Made by a program: the position numbers and the translations under genes. The notes beneath the pieces are model-generated. The model saw only the letters and a program-made list of their open reading frames with translations. It was not told where the DNA came from and did no database searches. 14,994 nucleotides of DNA. It comes from CAZPCZ01 sp964585225 (lineage in GTDB: Bacteria; Patescibacteriota; Patescibacteriia; JACPHY01). The stretch covers positions 1 to 14,994 of the forward strand of contig CAZPCZ010000032.1 in the NCBI GenBank assembly GCA_964585225.1, written 5' to 3'. Below, one piece after another: positions 1 through 5,649 of this stretch (positions are counted from its first letter, which is position 1; each line of letters opens with the position of its first letter).

Positions 1-59
1 AGCGCCGCAGCGCCCACGAAGAATATCGTTGAGAGTGCGACGGTGCCAAAGCCGTTCAT
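1..59 (-). CDS. N-terminus of a small membrane or exported protein (partial)
   Basis: A minus-strand reading frame starts with ATG at 59 and runs off the left edge. Its visible residues are MNGFGTVALSTIFFVGAAA, a hydrophobic stretch typical of a signal sequence or first membrane helix. A strong Shine-Dalgarno site (AAAAGGAGG on the minus strand, complement of 69-77) lies 9 nt upstream, and a near-consensus sigma-70 promoter (complement of 119-147) lies further up. These two signals make the gene likely even though only 19 codons are visible. It is divergent from the TrmB-like gene at 367, so it is a plausible regulatory target of that protein. The product cannot be named. Confidence 0.6.
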   Translation of the reverse strand, partial: MNGFGTVALSTIFFVGAAA

Positions 60-95
60 GTTTTCCGGCCTCCTTTTTCGAGAGTTGTGAACGAA

Positions 96-110
96 CGATC
101 GAAATGATCG
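96..110. promoter_or_regulatory. Inverted repeat, possible operator
   Basis: CGATC, GAAAT, GATCG forms a perfect 5-bp inverted repeat with a 5-nt spacer. It lies just downstream of the -10 of the minus-strand promoter, near the expected transcription start. It could bind the divergent TrmB-like regulator. GATC-rich short palindromes occur by chance, so this is weak. Confidence 0.3.
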
Positions 111-118
111 AACAGTGC

Positions 119-147
119 ACCATACCACGAATGCGTAGTATTGTCAA
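119..147 (-). promoter_or_regulatory. Sigma-70-type promoter of the leftward gene
   Basis: On the minus strand, TTGACA (complement of 142-147) is followed after exactly 17 bp by TATGGT (complement of 119-124). The TGG in front of the hexamer gives an extended -10. It points toward the ATG at 59 and leaves a leader of about 50 nt that contains the Shine-Dalgarno site. Confidence 0.75.
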
Positions 148-218
148 CGGGACGGCCACAAGAATTATCATGTAATCCGCTCTGTTGAGCAATACGGATA
201 TTTTTGCTGCCAAAAATG

Positions 219-248
219 TTGACAGGATGATCATCCTCGCGGTATCCT
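219..248 (+). promoter_or_regulatory. Promoter with a perfect palindrome in the spacer (trmB-like gene 1)
   Basis: TTGACA (219-224) and TATCCT (243-248, preceded by CGG) are 18 bp apart. The spacer holds the perfect 14-bp palindrome AGGATGATCATCCT (224-237). A dyad in this position would block RNA polymerase when bound, so this is a good candidate operator. The gene behind it encodes a winged-helix protein, so autoregulation is the simplest reading. The leader to the ATG at 367 is about 110 nt and contains the GC-rich hairpin repeat at 279-320. Confidence 0.7.
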
Positions 249-278
249 AGAGGACTGGTCGGGGAAACCATTCGCTCG

Positions 279-320
279 TCCCCACCCCTCTCGCTCCCCC
301 TCCCGGAGGGAGGGGGAAAA
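279..320 (+). repeat. GC-rich interspersed palindromic repeat, copy A
   Basis: The element begins TCCCCACCCCTCTCGC and contains a 9-bp perfect hairpin: CCCCCTCCC (296-304), loop GGA, GGGAGGGGG (308-316), then AAAA. The same order of blocks (TCCCCACCCC, TCGCTCCCCCTCCC, GGGG, AAA) occurs on the minus strand at 10476-10544 and in a shorter form at 10997-11039. Here it sits in the 5' leader of the TrmB-like gene. It is not a normal terminator because A residues, not T residues, follow the stem. The stem also hides a GGAGGG that could act as a ribosome site for the alternative GTG at 322. Confidence 0.7.
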
Positions 321-366
321 AGTGGATGGTGTATTCCCTTCGAAATGGGAGAAAACAACCACTGCT

Positions 367-1134
367 ATGGACACTGCGGCGATTTCGGCGCTCACGACGG
401 TTGGGTTCGAGGAGAAGGAGGCACGGGTGTACCTCGCGCTCCTCGGCCTCGGGGAGGCGCCGGTGACAGATGTTGCGAAGCGCGCGGGGCTCAAGCGCTC
501 GATCACCTACGTCATCCTCGGGAAGCTCGCGGAACGCGGGTTCGCGTCTCCGGTGCCGAGCGCGCGCGTGCAGACGTTCCGGTCGGCAGACCCCGACAAG
601 ATCGTGGCGAACGCGCAGTCGAACCTCCTCGCGCTCCAGCAGTTCGCGCCGGTGCTCCGCGCGATGCGGCAGACCGGCATCGGTCGGCCGCGCATCGAAG
701 TGTTCGAGGGACATGACGGCGTCATGAGCGTCTACCGGCAGTTCGAGCGCGGACGGGACGCGCGGTACCTCGCGTCCATGCGTCGCCACGAGGAGCATTT
801 CTCGGTCGAGGTCGAACGATGGGTCCGCGGCTACGAGAGCGGCGCGATCACGACGATCACCCGGAACCTCATCCCGGACGACCCCGCCGGAAGGCAGTTC
901 GCGCTGCGCACACGCTCGGCGGCTCATCAATCGGTTCGATTCCTCCCGAAAGGACAAGATGTGGACCTCGACCTCGCGGTCGTGGACGACCGCATCGGGA
1001 TCACGTCATTCGATCCGCTCTACATCGTCGTTATTCACCACCCCGCGATCGCACGATCGCTCGCAACGCTCTTCGATCTCGCATGGACGCAGGCGAAGAC
1101 CCCGCGCATTGGCACGACGCGCAATCGCCGCTAG
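367..1134 (+). CDS. TrmB-like transcriptional regulator (first copy)
   Basis: The 255-residue product has an N-terminal winged helix-turn-helix at about residues 7-75 (GFEEKEARVYLALLGLGE, then VAKRAGLKRSITYVILGKLAERGF), the typical TrmB-family DNA-binding domain. The C-terminal part (about 100-245) resembles the effector or dimer domain of such regulators. The ligand is unknown. ATG at 367 is preferred because the family pattern starts right there. GTG at 322 would add 15 residues with no family-like character. GGGAG at 347-351 is a rather distant ribosome site. It is transcribed from its own promoter (219-248), which carries a palindrome in the spacer, and is divergent from a small membrane protein gene. 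A second, clearly different family member lies at 4844-5605. Confidence 0.85.
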   Translation: MDTAAISALTTVGFEEKEARVYLALLGLGEAPVTDVAKRAGLKRSITYVILGKLAERGFASPVPSARVQTFRSADPDKIVANAQSNLLALQQFAPVLRAMRQTGIGRPRIEVFEGHDGVMSVYRQFERGRDARYLASMRRHEEHFSVEVERWVRGYESGAITTITRNLIPDDPAGRQFALRTRSAAHQSVRFLPKGQDVDLDLAVVDDRIGITSFDPLYIVVIHHPAIARSLATLFDLAWTQAKTPRIGTTRNRR

Positions 1135-1202
1135 GCTAGTGATTGAGCAGCGAAGTCGGAGATAGGAATTAATGAGAAGTGGAAAGGCGGTGTAGGAAGC
1201 AG

Positions 1203-1261
1203 ACGCGAATCCGCATCATCAGCGTATCCGTAGATTCGCGAAGCATCCGCATATCCGTGAT
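1203..1261 (+). repeat. ATCCG-type repeat island upstream of yebC
   Basis: This intergenic stretch repeats the words GAATCCGCAT, CGTATCCGTA, CATCCGCATATCCGTG with irregular spacing. It contains an inverted repeat of CGCGAATC (from 1203) with GATTCGCG (ending near 1237). It resembles in style, though not in exact words, the ATTCGGAT island at 12565-12657 inside a glycosyltransferase gene. The rest of the gap between the regulator and yebC (1135-1202) shows no clear promoter or RNA. Confidence 0.6.
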
Positions 1262-1272
1262 GGCGTCAGCCT

Positions 1273-2010
1273 ATGTCCCGACACTCCCACTGGGCAAAGA
1301 TCAAGCGTGGGAAAGGTTCGGCGGATGCCGGTCGCGGTGTGCTCTTCTCGAAGCACGCGCGGCTCATTACGGTCGCATCGCGCGAGGGTGGTGGTGATCC
1401 CACGTTCAACTTTAAGCTCCGGCTCGCGGTCGATCGTGCGAAAGGCGACGGGATGCCGAAGGATGCGATCGAACGCGCGATTGCTCGTGGCACGGGGACC
1501 GGCGAGGGGATGACGATGGAGACAGTCACCTACGAAGGTTTCGCACCGGGCGGGGCTGCGGTGCTCGTCGAGTGCGTGACCGACAATCGCAACCGCGCGC
1601 TCAACGAGGTGAAGGCGGTGTTCCGCGACCACGGAGTGTCACTCGGGAATGAGGGGAGCGTGCGGTGGCAATTCGAGCGACGCGGCGTGCTCCGCGTCGC
1701 AGCTGCAAGCGCGAAGCTGCAAGCTTCAAGCAGAGAGGAGATTGAGCTTTCCCTGATTGAGGCGGGGGCGGAGGATATCCGGGAGGAGGATGGAGGGCTC
1801 GTGGTGCTCACTGCGGTGGATGGCCTCCAACGGGTGAAGGAAGCGGCAGAGCAAGCCGGGCTCACCATCAACGACGCGGGGATAGAATGGGTGACGAAGC
1901 AGTCGGTGGACGTCCCGGAACCCGATCGCGAGAAACTCGAATCGTTCCTCGGAGACCTCGACGAGTTGGATGACGTCCAGAACGTGTACACGAATGCTCG
2001 CGGGTACTGA
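1273..2010 (+). CDS. yebC: YebC/PmpR family protein
   Basis: The 245-residue protein begins MSRHSHWAKIKRGKG, the variant of the family signature SGHSKWANIKHRKG. It continues with GRGVLFSKHARLITVASREGG and the typical YEGFAPGGAAVLVE, TDNRNRALNEVKAVF and GSVRWQFERRGV blocks. Length matches the family (about 240-250). YebC proteins have been described as transcriptional regulators (PmpR), and more recently as factors that relieve ribosome stalling; which applies here cannot be told. The start at 1273 is fixed by the signature; no good Shine-Dalgarno site precedes it. Odd point: residues about 143-156 (AAASAKLQASSREE) are encoded by a 35-bp heptamer repeat island, placed in the variable loop before EIELSLIEAGAEDI. 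The stop codon lies in the loop of a perfect 10-bp hairpin. Confidence 0.95.
   Translation: MSRHSHWAKIKRGKGSADAGRGVLFSKHARLITVASREGGGDPTFNFKLRLAVDRAKGDGMPKDAIERAIARGTGTGEGMTMETVTYEGFAPGGAAVLVECVTDNRNRALNEVKAVFRDHGVSLGNEGSVRWQFERRGVLRVAAASAKLQASSREEIELSLIEAGAEDIREEDGGLVVLTAVDGLQRVKEAAEQAGLTINDAGIEWVTKQSVDVPEPDREKLESFLGDLDELDDVQNVYTNARGY
1701..1735 (+). repeat. Heptamer island (AGCTTCA type) inside yebC
   Basis: Five consecutive 7-bp units fill exactly 35 bp: AGCTGCA, AGCGCGA, AGCTGCA, AGCTTCA, AGCAGAG. The same unit family occurs twice at 14122-14156 and 14188-14222, each time as five units. Here it is translated in frame within YebC. Confidence 0.75.
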
Positions 2011-2019
2011 CCCGCGAGC
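1996..2019 (+). other. Perfect hairpin over the yebC stop codon
   Basis: GCTCGCGGGT (1996-2005) and ACCCGCGAGC (2010-2019) form a 10-bp perfect stem with loop ACTG. The TGA stop (2008-2010) lies in the loop and at its closing edge. There is no T tract after it, so it is not a classical intrinsic terminator. It may stabilise the mRNA 3' end or reduce read-through into the helicase gene. Confidence 0.45.
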
Positions 2020-2050
2020 GCCGCCAAGCTCGATACCGATGAGGTACCCG

Positions 2051-2059
2051 TGGTACACT
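2051..2059 (+). promoter_or_regulatory. Extended -10 of the helicase gene
   Basis: TGGTACACT (2051-2059) matches the extended -10 shape seen at other genes in this window. Transcription would begin near 2066, only about 7 nt before GTG 2073 and 19 nt before ATG 2085. No convincing -35 is seen. Confidence 0.45.
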
Positions 2060-2084
2060 CAATTGCTGAACCGTGAAACCATCC

Positions 2085-3581
2085 ATGCCCAACCCCATCA
2101 CCTCGTTCAACGACTTCGACATCTCGTCGCAGCTCAAGGCCTCCATCGCGAAGGCCGGATTCACCGTGCCGACGCCAATTCAGGCGCAGGCGATTCCGCC
2201 TGGGCTCGAAGGGCGCGACATCATCGGTGCGGCACAGACCGGCACCGGGAAGACCGCCGCGTTCGTCATCCCGATCGTCGAGCGTCTGCGTGGGCGCAAG
2301 GGGCTCGGCTGCCTCATCCTCACGCCGACGCGCGAGCTCGCGCTCCAGATTGAAGATGTCTTCCACCAACTCGCGCGCGGCCAACTTCGCGTGACGAACA
2401 TCATCGGCGGCGCGAGCATGGGCCGGCAACGGCAAGCGCTCCGATCGGAGCTGAACGTCATCATCGCGACCCCTGGTCGTCTCCTCGATCACATGGGGCA
2501 AGCGACGGTGGACCTCCGGCCGCTCCAGATCCTCGTGCTCGACGAGGCAGACCGCATGCTCGACATGGGGTTCAAGCCGCAGATCGATCGCATTCTTGCC
2601 GCAGTGCCAAAACAGCGACAGACGATGCTCTTCAGCGCGACAATCCCGGAGGAGATCGCGGCGATGAGCCGCGCGGAGCTCCGGAATCCCGTGCGCATCG
2701 AAGTTGCGCGGCGTGGGGTGACGGCCGAGAAAATCGACCAAGGCATCTTCCTCATTCCGCAACTCCAGAAGGTTGCGCTCCTCTTCTGGCTCCTCGAACA
2801 GCAGCCGGGACCGACACTTGTGTTCACGCGGACGAAGCACCGCGCAGATCGCGTCGCGCGGACGCTCCAGCAGCGGGGATTCACCGTCGCGACACTCCAC
2901 GCGAATCGGTCCCTGAACCAGCGCAAGGCCGCGCTCGAGGGGTTCAAGCGAGGGACATTCCGCGTGCTCGTCGCGACGGACATCGCCGCACGCGGCATCG
3001 ACGTCGTCGACATTGCGCACGTCGTGAACTTCGACCTCCCACACGTGCCGGACGACTACGTCCACCGCGTCGGCCGCACCGCGCGCGCGGAGCGCAGCGG
3101 GCACGCGTGGTCATTCGTCGCGCAAGAGGAGACGCGGCAGCTCCGGGACATTGAACGGCTGCTCCGGAAGCCGATCCCGGTCATCCCGCTCCCAGCCGGG
3201 CTGCCACAGCCCGCACCTCGGCCAGCATTTCCGGCGCGACACCAGCCGCATCCGGGTATGCGCCACCCACAGCCGCAGTTCCGACCGGCACAGAGCCGCA
3301 GGGAACCTCCCGGTTCCCCGCGGTACACCTCTCCCTCCGACCGGGTCGCTCGTCCTCACCCTGCGCGCAGTAGCGGGCAAAGCCCTACGGCCACCGCGCT
3401 CGGGTTCGGACAGCGCTCGCAGATCCGCTCCACGACGTGGACGCCGCCGGATACCGGTGATGTCTTCTTCATCGAGAAGAAGCCGTTCGGCCGTCCGCCG
3501 CAACGCGGCGGGAGGCCCGGGCGCGGTGGATTCCAACGCGGCGGTTTCCGACGCGGCGGGTTCCGCGGCCCGCGCCGTTGA
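2085..3581 (+). CDS. DEAD-box ATP-dependent RNA helicase, RhlE-like
   Basis: The 498-residue protein has all the core helicase motifs in order: Q motif (GFTVPTPIQ, about 25-33), Walker A AQTGTGKT (50-57), PTRELALQ (81-88), TPGRLLDH (129-136), DEAD (153-156), SAT (184-186), ATDIAARGID (297-306) and HRVGRTAR (327-334). It should unwind or remodel RNA in an ATP-dependent way, for example in ribosome assembly or mRNA decay. After residue about 370 comes a low-complexity Pro/Arg/His-rich region, and the protein ends in an Arg/Gly-rich tail with repeats such as RGGFRRGGFRG, a usual non-specific RNA-binding extension. GTG at 2073 is an alternative start in the same frame. No Shine-Dalgarno site precedes either start, consistent with a near-leaderless mRNA. 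The gene is followed at once by the NTP pyrophosphohydrolase gene, with stop and next start only 5 nt apart. Confidence 0.95.
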   Translation: MPNPITSFNDFDISSQLKASIAKAGFTVPTPIQAQAIPPGLEGRDIIGAAQTGTGKTAAFVIPIVERLRGRKGLGCLILTPTRELALQIEDVFHQLARGQLRVTNIIGGASMGRQRQALRSELNVIIATPGRLLDHMGQATVDLRPLQILVLDEADRMLDMGFKPQIDRILAAVPKQRQTMLFSATIPEEIAAMSRAELRNPVRIEVARRGVTAEKIDQGIFLIPQLQKVALLFWLLEQQPGPTLVFTRTKHRADRVARTLQQRGFTVATLHANRSLNQRKAALEGFKRGTFRVLVATDIAARGIDVVDIAHVVNFDLPHVPDDYVHRVGRTARAERSGHAWSFVAQEETRQLRDIERLLRKPIPVIPLPAGLPQPAPRPAFPARHQPHPGMRHPQPQFRPAQSRREPPGSPRYTSPSDRVARPHPARSSGQSPTATALGFGQRSQIRSTTWTPPDTGDVFFIEKKPFGRPPQRGGRPGRGGFQRGGFRRGGFRGPRR

Positions 3582-3586
3582 GAGGT

Positions 3587-3904
3587 ATGGCTGGCTACCC
3601 TAAATTGGTTCGTGATCGAATCCCGGAGATCATTCGGCAACGCGGGCAAACGCCGGTGACGCACGTCGCGGGTGACGCCGAGTTTCTCGCCGCGCTCAAG
3701 GCGAAGGTTGTCGAAGAGGCCGAGGAGCTCCGCACCGCGACCGGCGCGGTGGAGATCGAAGAGGTCGCGGATGTCCTCGAGGTGCTCCGCGCGCTCGCGG
3801 ATGCGCTCGGCATATCGTGGGCAACGATCGAGGAGAAGACCGCAGGAAAGGCTGCCGCACGCGGGGGGTTTACAAAACGGATCATTGTGGAGAGAGTGGA
3901 GTAG
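3587..3904 (+). CDS. All-alpha NTP pyrophosphohydrolase (MazG/PRA-PH-like, COG4997 type)
   Basis: The 105-residue protein starts MAGYPKLVRDRIPEII, the hallmark of the small house-cleaning NTP pyrophosphatase group. The metal-binding acidic residues are visible as EEAEE (43-47) and EEVAD (58-62), giving the EExxE...ExxD pattern of the all-alpha NTP-PPase fold. It probably hydrolyses non-canonical nucleoside triphosphates to monophosphate and pyrophosphate. ATG 3587 is chosen because the conserved region begins there. TTG at 3578 overlaps the helicase TGA as TTGA and is an alternative. The close spacing implies co-transcription and translational coupling with the helicase. It ends directly next to the duplicated tRNA fragment at 3904. 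Confidence 0.88.
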   Translation: MAGYPKLVRDRIPEIIRQRGQTPVTHVAGDAEFLAALKAKVVEEAEELRTATGAVEIEEVADVLEVLRALADALGISWATIEEKTAGKAAARGGFTKRIIVERVE

Positions 3905-3923
3905 GGCGCGCGTGGCTCAATGG
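3904..3923 (+). repeat. 20-bp duplicate of the 5' end of the tRNA-Val gene
   Basis: GGGCGCGCGTGGCTCAATGG at 3904-3923 is identical to 4279-4298, which is 2 bp of flank plus the first 18 nt of the tRNA (acceptor 5' strand, D-stem 5' strand and D-loop up to GG). The sequences differ right after this. No remainder of a tRNA follows, so this copy is a fragment. The two copies bracket the palindrome and the GIY-YIG gene like the ends of an inserted segment (375-bp offset). Confidence 0.85.
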
Positions 3924-3925
3924 TA

Positions 3926-4017
3926 CCCGCCGAAAGCCCGCCGCGGTCGGGCATTCAGGCGGGCCCGCCAAATATGCCCGCCCACAGCTACGCAGTTGCT
4001 GGCGGGCTTTTGGCGGG
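3926..4017. repeat. Large GC-rich palindromic element
   Basis: The outer arms CCCGCCGAAAGCCCGCC (3926-3942) and GGCGGGCTTTTGGCGGG (4001-4017) are inverted copies matching at 16 of 17 positions. Inside are a perfect 12-bp palindrome GGCGGGCCCGCC (3958-3969) and a further pair CGGGCAT and ATGCCCG around it. The whole can fold into a branched hairpin of about 92 nt. It lies between the tRNA fragment and the GIY-YIG gene. It may be a REP-like mobile palindrome or a recognition or terminator structure. Confidence 0.75.
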
Positions 4018-4033
4018 GAGCGATCGCCATGGT

Positions 4034-4366
4034 ATGTGGTACGTATACGTTCTCTACGATACTCATCGTGATCGGTTCTACATTGGGATGACGAGGGACC
4101 TGCGACGCAGATTGCATGAACACGCGGGAGGCGCAACCCATACGACGGCGCGAATGAGCGATCTCATCCTCCTCTACTACGAGGCCTGTACCTCGAAGGA
4201 GGACGCGGGTGCTCGAGAGCGGCAACTGAAGACTGGATTTGGTCGTGGATACTTGAGACGTCGATTACACAATGCGCTGGGCGCGCGTGGCTCAATGGCA
4301 GAGCGTCTCCATGACACGGAGAAGGTTGAAGGTTCGATTCCTTCCGCGCGCATTGACATGACATGA
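4034..4366 (+). CDS. Small GIY-YIG endonuclease-domain protein, frame running through the tRNA gene
   Basis: The protein starts MWYVYVLYD and has the family features in order: YVY (3-5) as the GIY part, FYIGMT with YIG at 16-18, LRRRLHEH (23-30) with the conserved Arg and His, and ARERQLK with the likely catalytic Glu at 62, then GFGRGYLRRRL. This is the roughly 80-95 residue single-domain GIY-YIG group related to the UvrC N-terminal nuclease. Its substrate is unknown. ATG 4034 is chosen because the family N-terminus is right there. The frame then has no stop until TGA at 4364-4366, so about 24 C-terminal residues (from residue 83) are encoded by the tRNA-Val gene on the same strand. RNase P cleavage at 4281 would cut the mRNA before its stop codon. 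It lies between two copies of the tRNA 5' end. Whether the full 110-residue protein is ever made is unclear. Confidence 0.82.
   Translation: MWYVYVLYDTHRDRFYIGMTRDLRRRLHEHAGGATHTTARMSDLILLYYEACTSKEDAGARERQLKTGFGRGYLRRRLHNALGARGSMAERLHDTEKVEGSIPSARIDMT
4281..4352 (+). tRNA. tRNA-Val (anticodon GAC)
   Basis: A complete 72-nt cloverleaf can be drawn. The acceptor stem GCGCGCG (4281-4287) pairs fully with CGCGCGC (4345-4351), with discriminator A at 4352. The D arm is GCTC, loop AATGGCA, GAGC. The anticodon arm is TCTCC, loop ATGACAC, GGAGA, with anticodon GAC at 4313-4315 after U33, reading GUC/GUU valine codons. The variable loop is AGGTT, and the T arm is GAAGG, loop TTCGATT, CCTTC. CCA is not encoded. 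It is followed by a strong terminator at 4374-4407. The acceptor stem is unusually made only of alternating G and C. Confidence 0.95.
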
Positions 4367-4373
4367 ACGTTCT

Positions 4374-4407
4374 GCGCCCCCGCACGGTGTGCGGGGGCGC
4401 TTCGTTT
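4374..4407 (+). terminator. Intrinsic terminator after tRNA-Val
   Basis: GCGCCCCCGCAC (4374-4385), loop GGT, GTGCGGGGGCGC (4389-4400) is a perfect 12-bp stem, followed by TTCGTTT. It ends the rightward tRNA transcript and lies 3' of the convergent gene at 4406-4711, whose stop codon overlaps the T tract. Confidence 0.9.
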
Positions 4408-4711
4408 AACGAGTGGACATCTCCTCCGGAAGCCCCAGACGGCGCGTCCGCAGCTGGCGCCTGCCGATGCGTGTGGGGTACCCGCGCACGGCGCGGAGCT
4501 TCCGCACGCGATCGAGGAACACCAACCGTAGGTCGTCGGGCTCGAGGTTCGCGTTCGTGAGCACGTACCACGCCGCGGTGAGGAAATCCTCAAGCGCGAT
4601 GGTGTAGACGTCCGTCGCTGTCGAGAGGTACACGACGGGGGGTTGGCCGCCCCACGTCTTCACCTCGAGGTCCTTCGGCTCCGTGAGCGGATGGTTGAGC
4701 GCGAGTGACAT
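4406..4711 (-). CDS. Conserved-looking hypothetical protein, 101 residues
   Basis: This is not recognised as any named family. The frame starts at ATG 4711 with a good Shine-Dalgarno site (GGAGGT on the minus strand, complement of 4717-4722, spacing 5), which makes it a convincing gene. The product (MSLALNHPLTEPKDLEVKTW...) has no signal peptide or membrane helix. Its middle is mixed hydrophobic (VVYLSTATDVYTIALEDFL), followed by an acidic then basic helix-like part, and it ends Arg-rich. It is convergent with the tRNA-Val unit and divergent from the second TrmB-like gene, so it may be under control of the palindrome at 4802-4818. Its own promoter is not clear; TAGATC (complement of 4738-4743) is only a weak -10 candidate. 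Confidence 0.7.
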   Translation of the reverse strand: MSLALNHPLTEPKDLEVKTWGGQPPVVYLSTATDVYTIALEDFLTAAWYVLTNANLEPDDLRLVFLDRVRKLRAVRGYPTRIGRRQLRTRRLGLPEEMSTR

Positions 4712-4793
4712 GGCGCACCTCCGTGTGTGGGTGAATGATCTACGTCCACGGTACGCCCCGGCAGTGCGCCGACGAGATGAACTGTCGAAAAAT

Positions 4794-4823
4794 TGGACAA
4801 CACCACGCGTTGCGTGGTATAGT
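4794..4823 (+). promoter_or_regulatory. Promoter with a perfect palindrome in the spacer (trmB-like gene 2)
   Basis: TGGACA (4794-4799) as -35 and TATAGT (4818-4823, in TGGTATAGT) as extended -10 are 18 bp apart. The spacer is almost filled by ACCACGC, GTT, GCGTGGT (4802-4818), a perfect 7-bp inverted repeat that ends on the first base of the -10. This is the same arrangement as at the first TrmB-like gene (224-237) but with an unrelated word, which suggests gene-specific autoregulation. Confidence 0.72.
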
Positions 4824-4843
4824 TTCGTACGCGATGCTCACCT

Positions 4844-5605
4844 ATGCCGAGAATGAGCTCCCCACCCATGCTCGTCACCGCCCTCCGTGCCTTCGGATTC
4901 GATGTGAAGGAGGCGAAGGTGTACCTCGCCGGGCTTGAGCTTGGGCCAACGACGGTCCTCGAACTCGCGCGACGTACGCGGCTCGCCCGGACAACGCTCT
5001 ACCCGATCCTCGAGGACCTCCGGAATCGAGGGTACTTCCGCTTGGGAAAGACGAAGCGCGGGAGCGTGTACACTGCGGAACCGCCGTCGGTCCTCGACCG
5101 CCAGCTCCAGGAACGCGCGAGCGCGTTCACCACGGCGCTCCCGCAGCTCATCGCGCTCCGTGGTACCGTGCACGAAGGCGCCGGCGTGTCGCTCTACGAG
5201 GGGAGCGAAGGGTTCCGTCAGCTCTGGCAGAAGATCTTCCGATCTGGCGTGAAGGAGTACCGGATCCTCACGAGTGGGGTCGGACTCCTCGAGTTCGTCC
5301 ACGAGCCGTACCTCGTCGAGCGCATCATCGCAGAACGGATCCGTCGTGGGATCCGTTCGAAGCAGCTCATCGTCGATTCCATCGCCGCGCGGAAGATCGT
5401 CGCGAAGGACGCAGACGAACTCCGGGAGTCTCGGCTCCTCCCGCGCGGGACCATGCTCCCAGCGACGATCCTCACCTTCGGGGAAGAGGTCGCGTTCATC
5501 ACGACCCGTCGCGAGAACACCATGATCCTCATCGCGAGCGGCGAGACCGCAATCACGCTCCGCTCGCTCTTCGATGCACTCTGGTCGTGTGCGGTGCCTG
5601 CGTGA
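4844..5605 (+). CDS. TrmB-like transcriptional regulator (second copy)
   Basis: The 253-residue protein has an N-terminal winged helix-turn-helix (ALRAFGFDVKEAKVYLAGLE, then LARRTRLARTTLYPILEDL), ending in the wing GYFRLGKTKRGSVYTAEPP. A middle region (about 85-125) is compatible with a coiled coil, followed by an effector-type C-terminal domain with VSLYEGSEGFRQLWQKIF. It resembles the protein at 367-1134 in layout but only weakly in sequence. Three starts are possible in this frame (4844, 4853, 4868). 4868 (MLVTALRAFGF) fits the family best, while 4844 is nearest to the promoter. An ATG at 4834 is in another frame. No Shine-Dalgarno site is seen, so leaderless translation is likely. It is transcribed from the palindrome-bearing promoter at 4794-4823 and ends before a terminator at 5618. 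Confidence 0.85.
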   Translation: MPRMSSPPMLVTALRAFGFDVKEAKVYLAGLELGPTTVLELARRTRLARTTLYPILEDLRNRGYFRLGKTKRGSVYTAEPPSVLDRQLQERASAFTTALPQLIALRGTVHEGAGVSLYEGSEGFRQLWQKIFRSGVKEYRILTSGVGLLEFVHEPYLVERIIAERIRRGIRSKQLIVDSIAARKIVAKDADELRESRLLPRGTMLPATILTFGEEVAFITTRRENTMILIASGETAITLRSLFDALWSCAVPA

Positions 5606-5617
5606 TACGGGGAGCAG

Positions 5618-5649
5618 CGACGCCCGAGGATGGGCGTCGTTTCATTTCA
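5618..5649 (+). terminator. Intrinsic terminator between convergent genes
   Basis: CGACGCCC (5618-5625), loop GAGGAT, GGGCGTCG (5632-5639) is a perfect 8-bp stem, followed by TTTCATTTCA. It closes the second TrmB-like gene and overlaps the 3' end of the convergent gene at 5642. It has no T tract on the minus strand, so it acts mainly rightward. Confidence 0.8.

Noticed and set aside
296..320. Intrinsic terminator in front of the first TrmB-like gene
   Set aside because: The stem is followed by A residues and not T residues on the plus strand, and no rightward gene ends before it; it fits the repeat family instead.
247..957. Minus-strand open frame opposite the first TrmB-like gene
   Set aside because: Composition typical of an antisense shadow; the plus strand has a clear winged helix and promoter.
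1530..3104. Long minus-strand open frame of 524 codons opposite yebC and the helicase
   Set aside because: It is antisense to two well-supported genes, is very rich in Arg, Glu and Asp in the manner of a complementary-frame shadow in GC-rich DNA, and has no family features.
3904..3960. A second complete tRNA gene beginning at 3906
   Set aside because: After the shared first 18 nt no D-stem partner, anticodon arm or T arm can be formed; it is only a fragment.
4020..4027. GCGATCGC as a HIP1-like genome signature
   Set aside because: GATC-rich octamers are expected in this composition and a single site has no weight; a genome-wide count would be needed.
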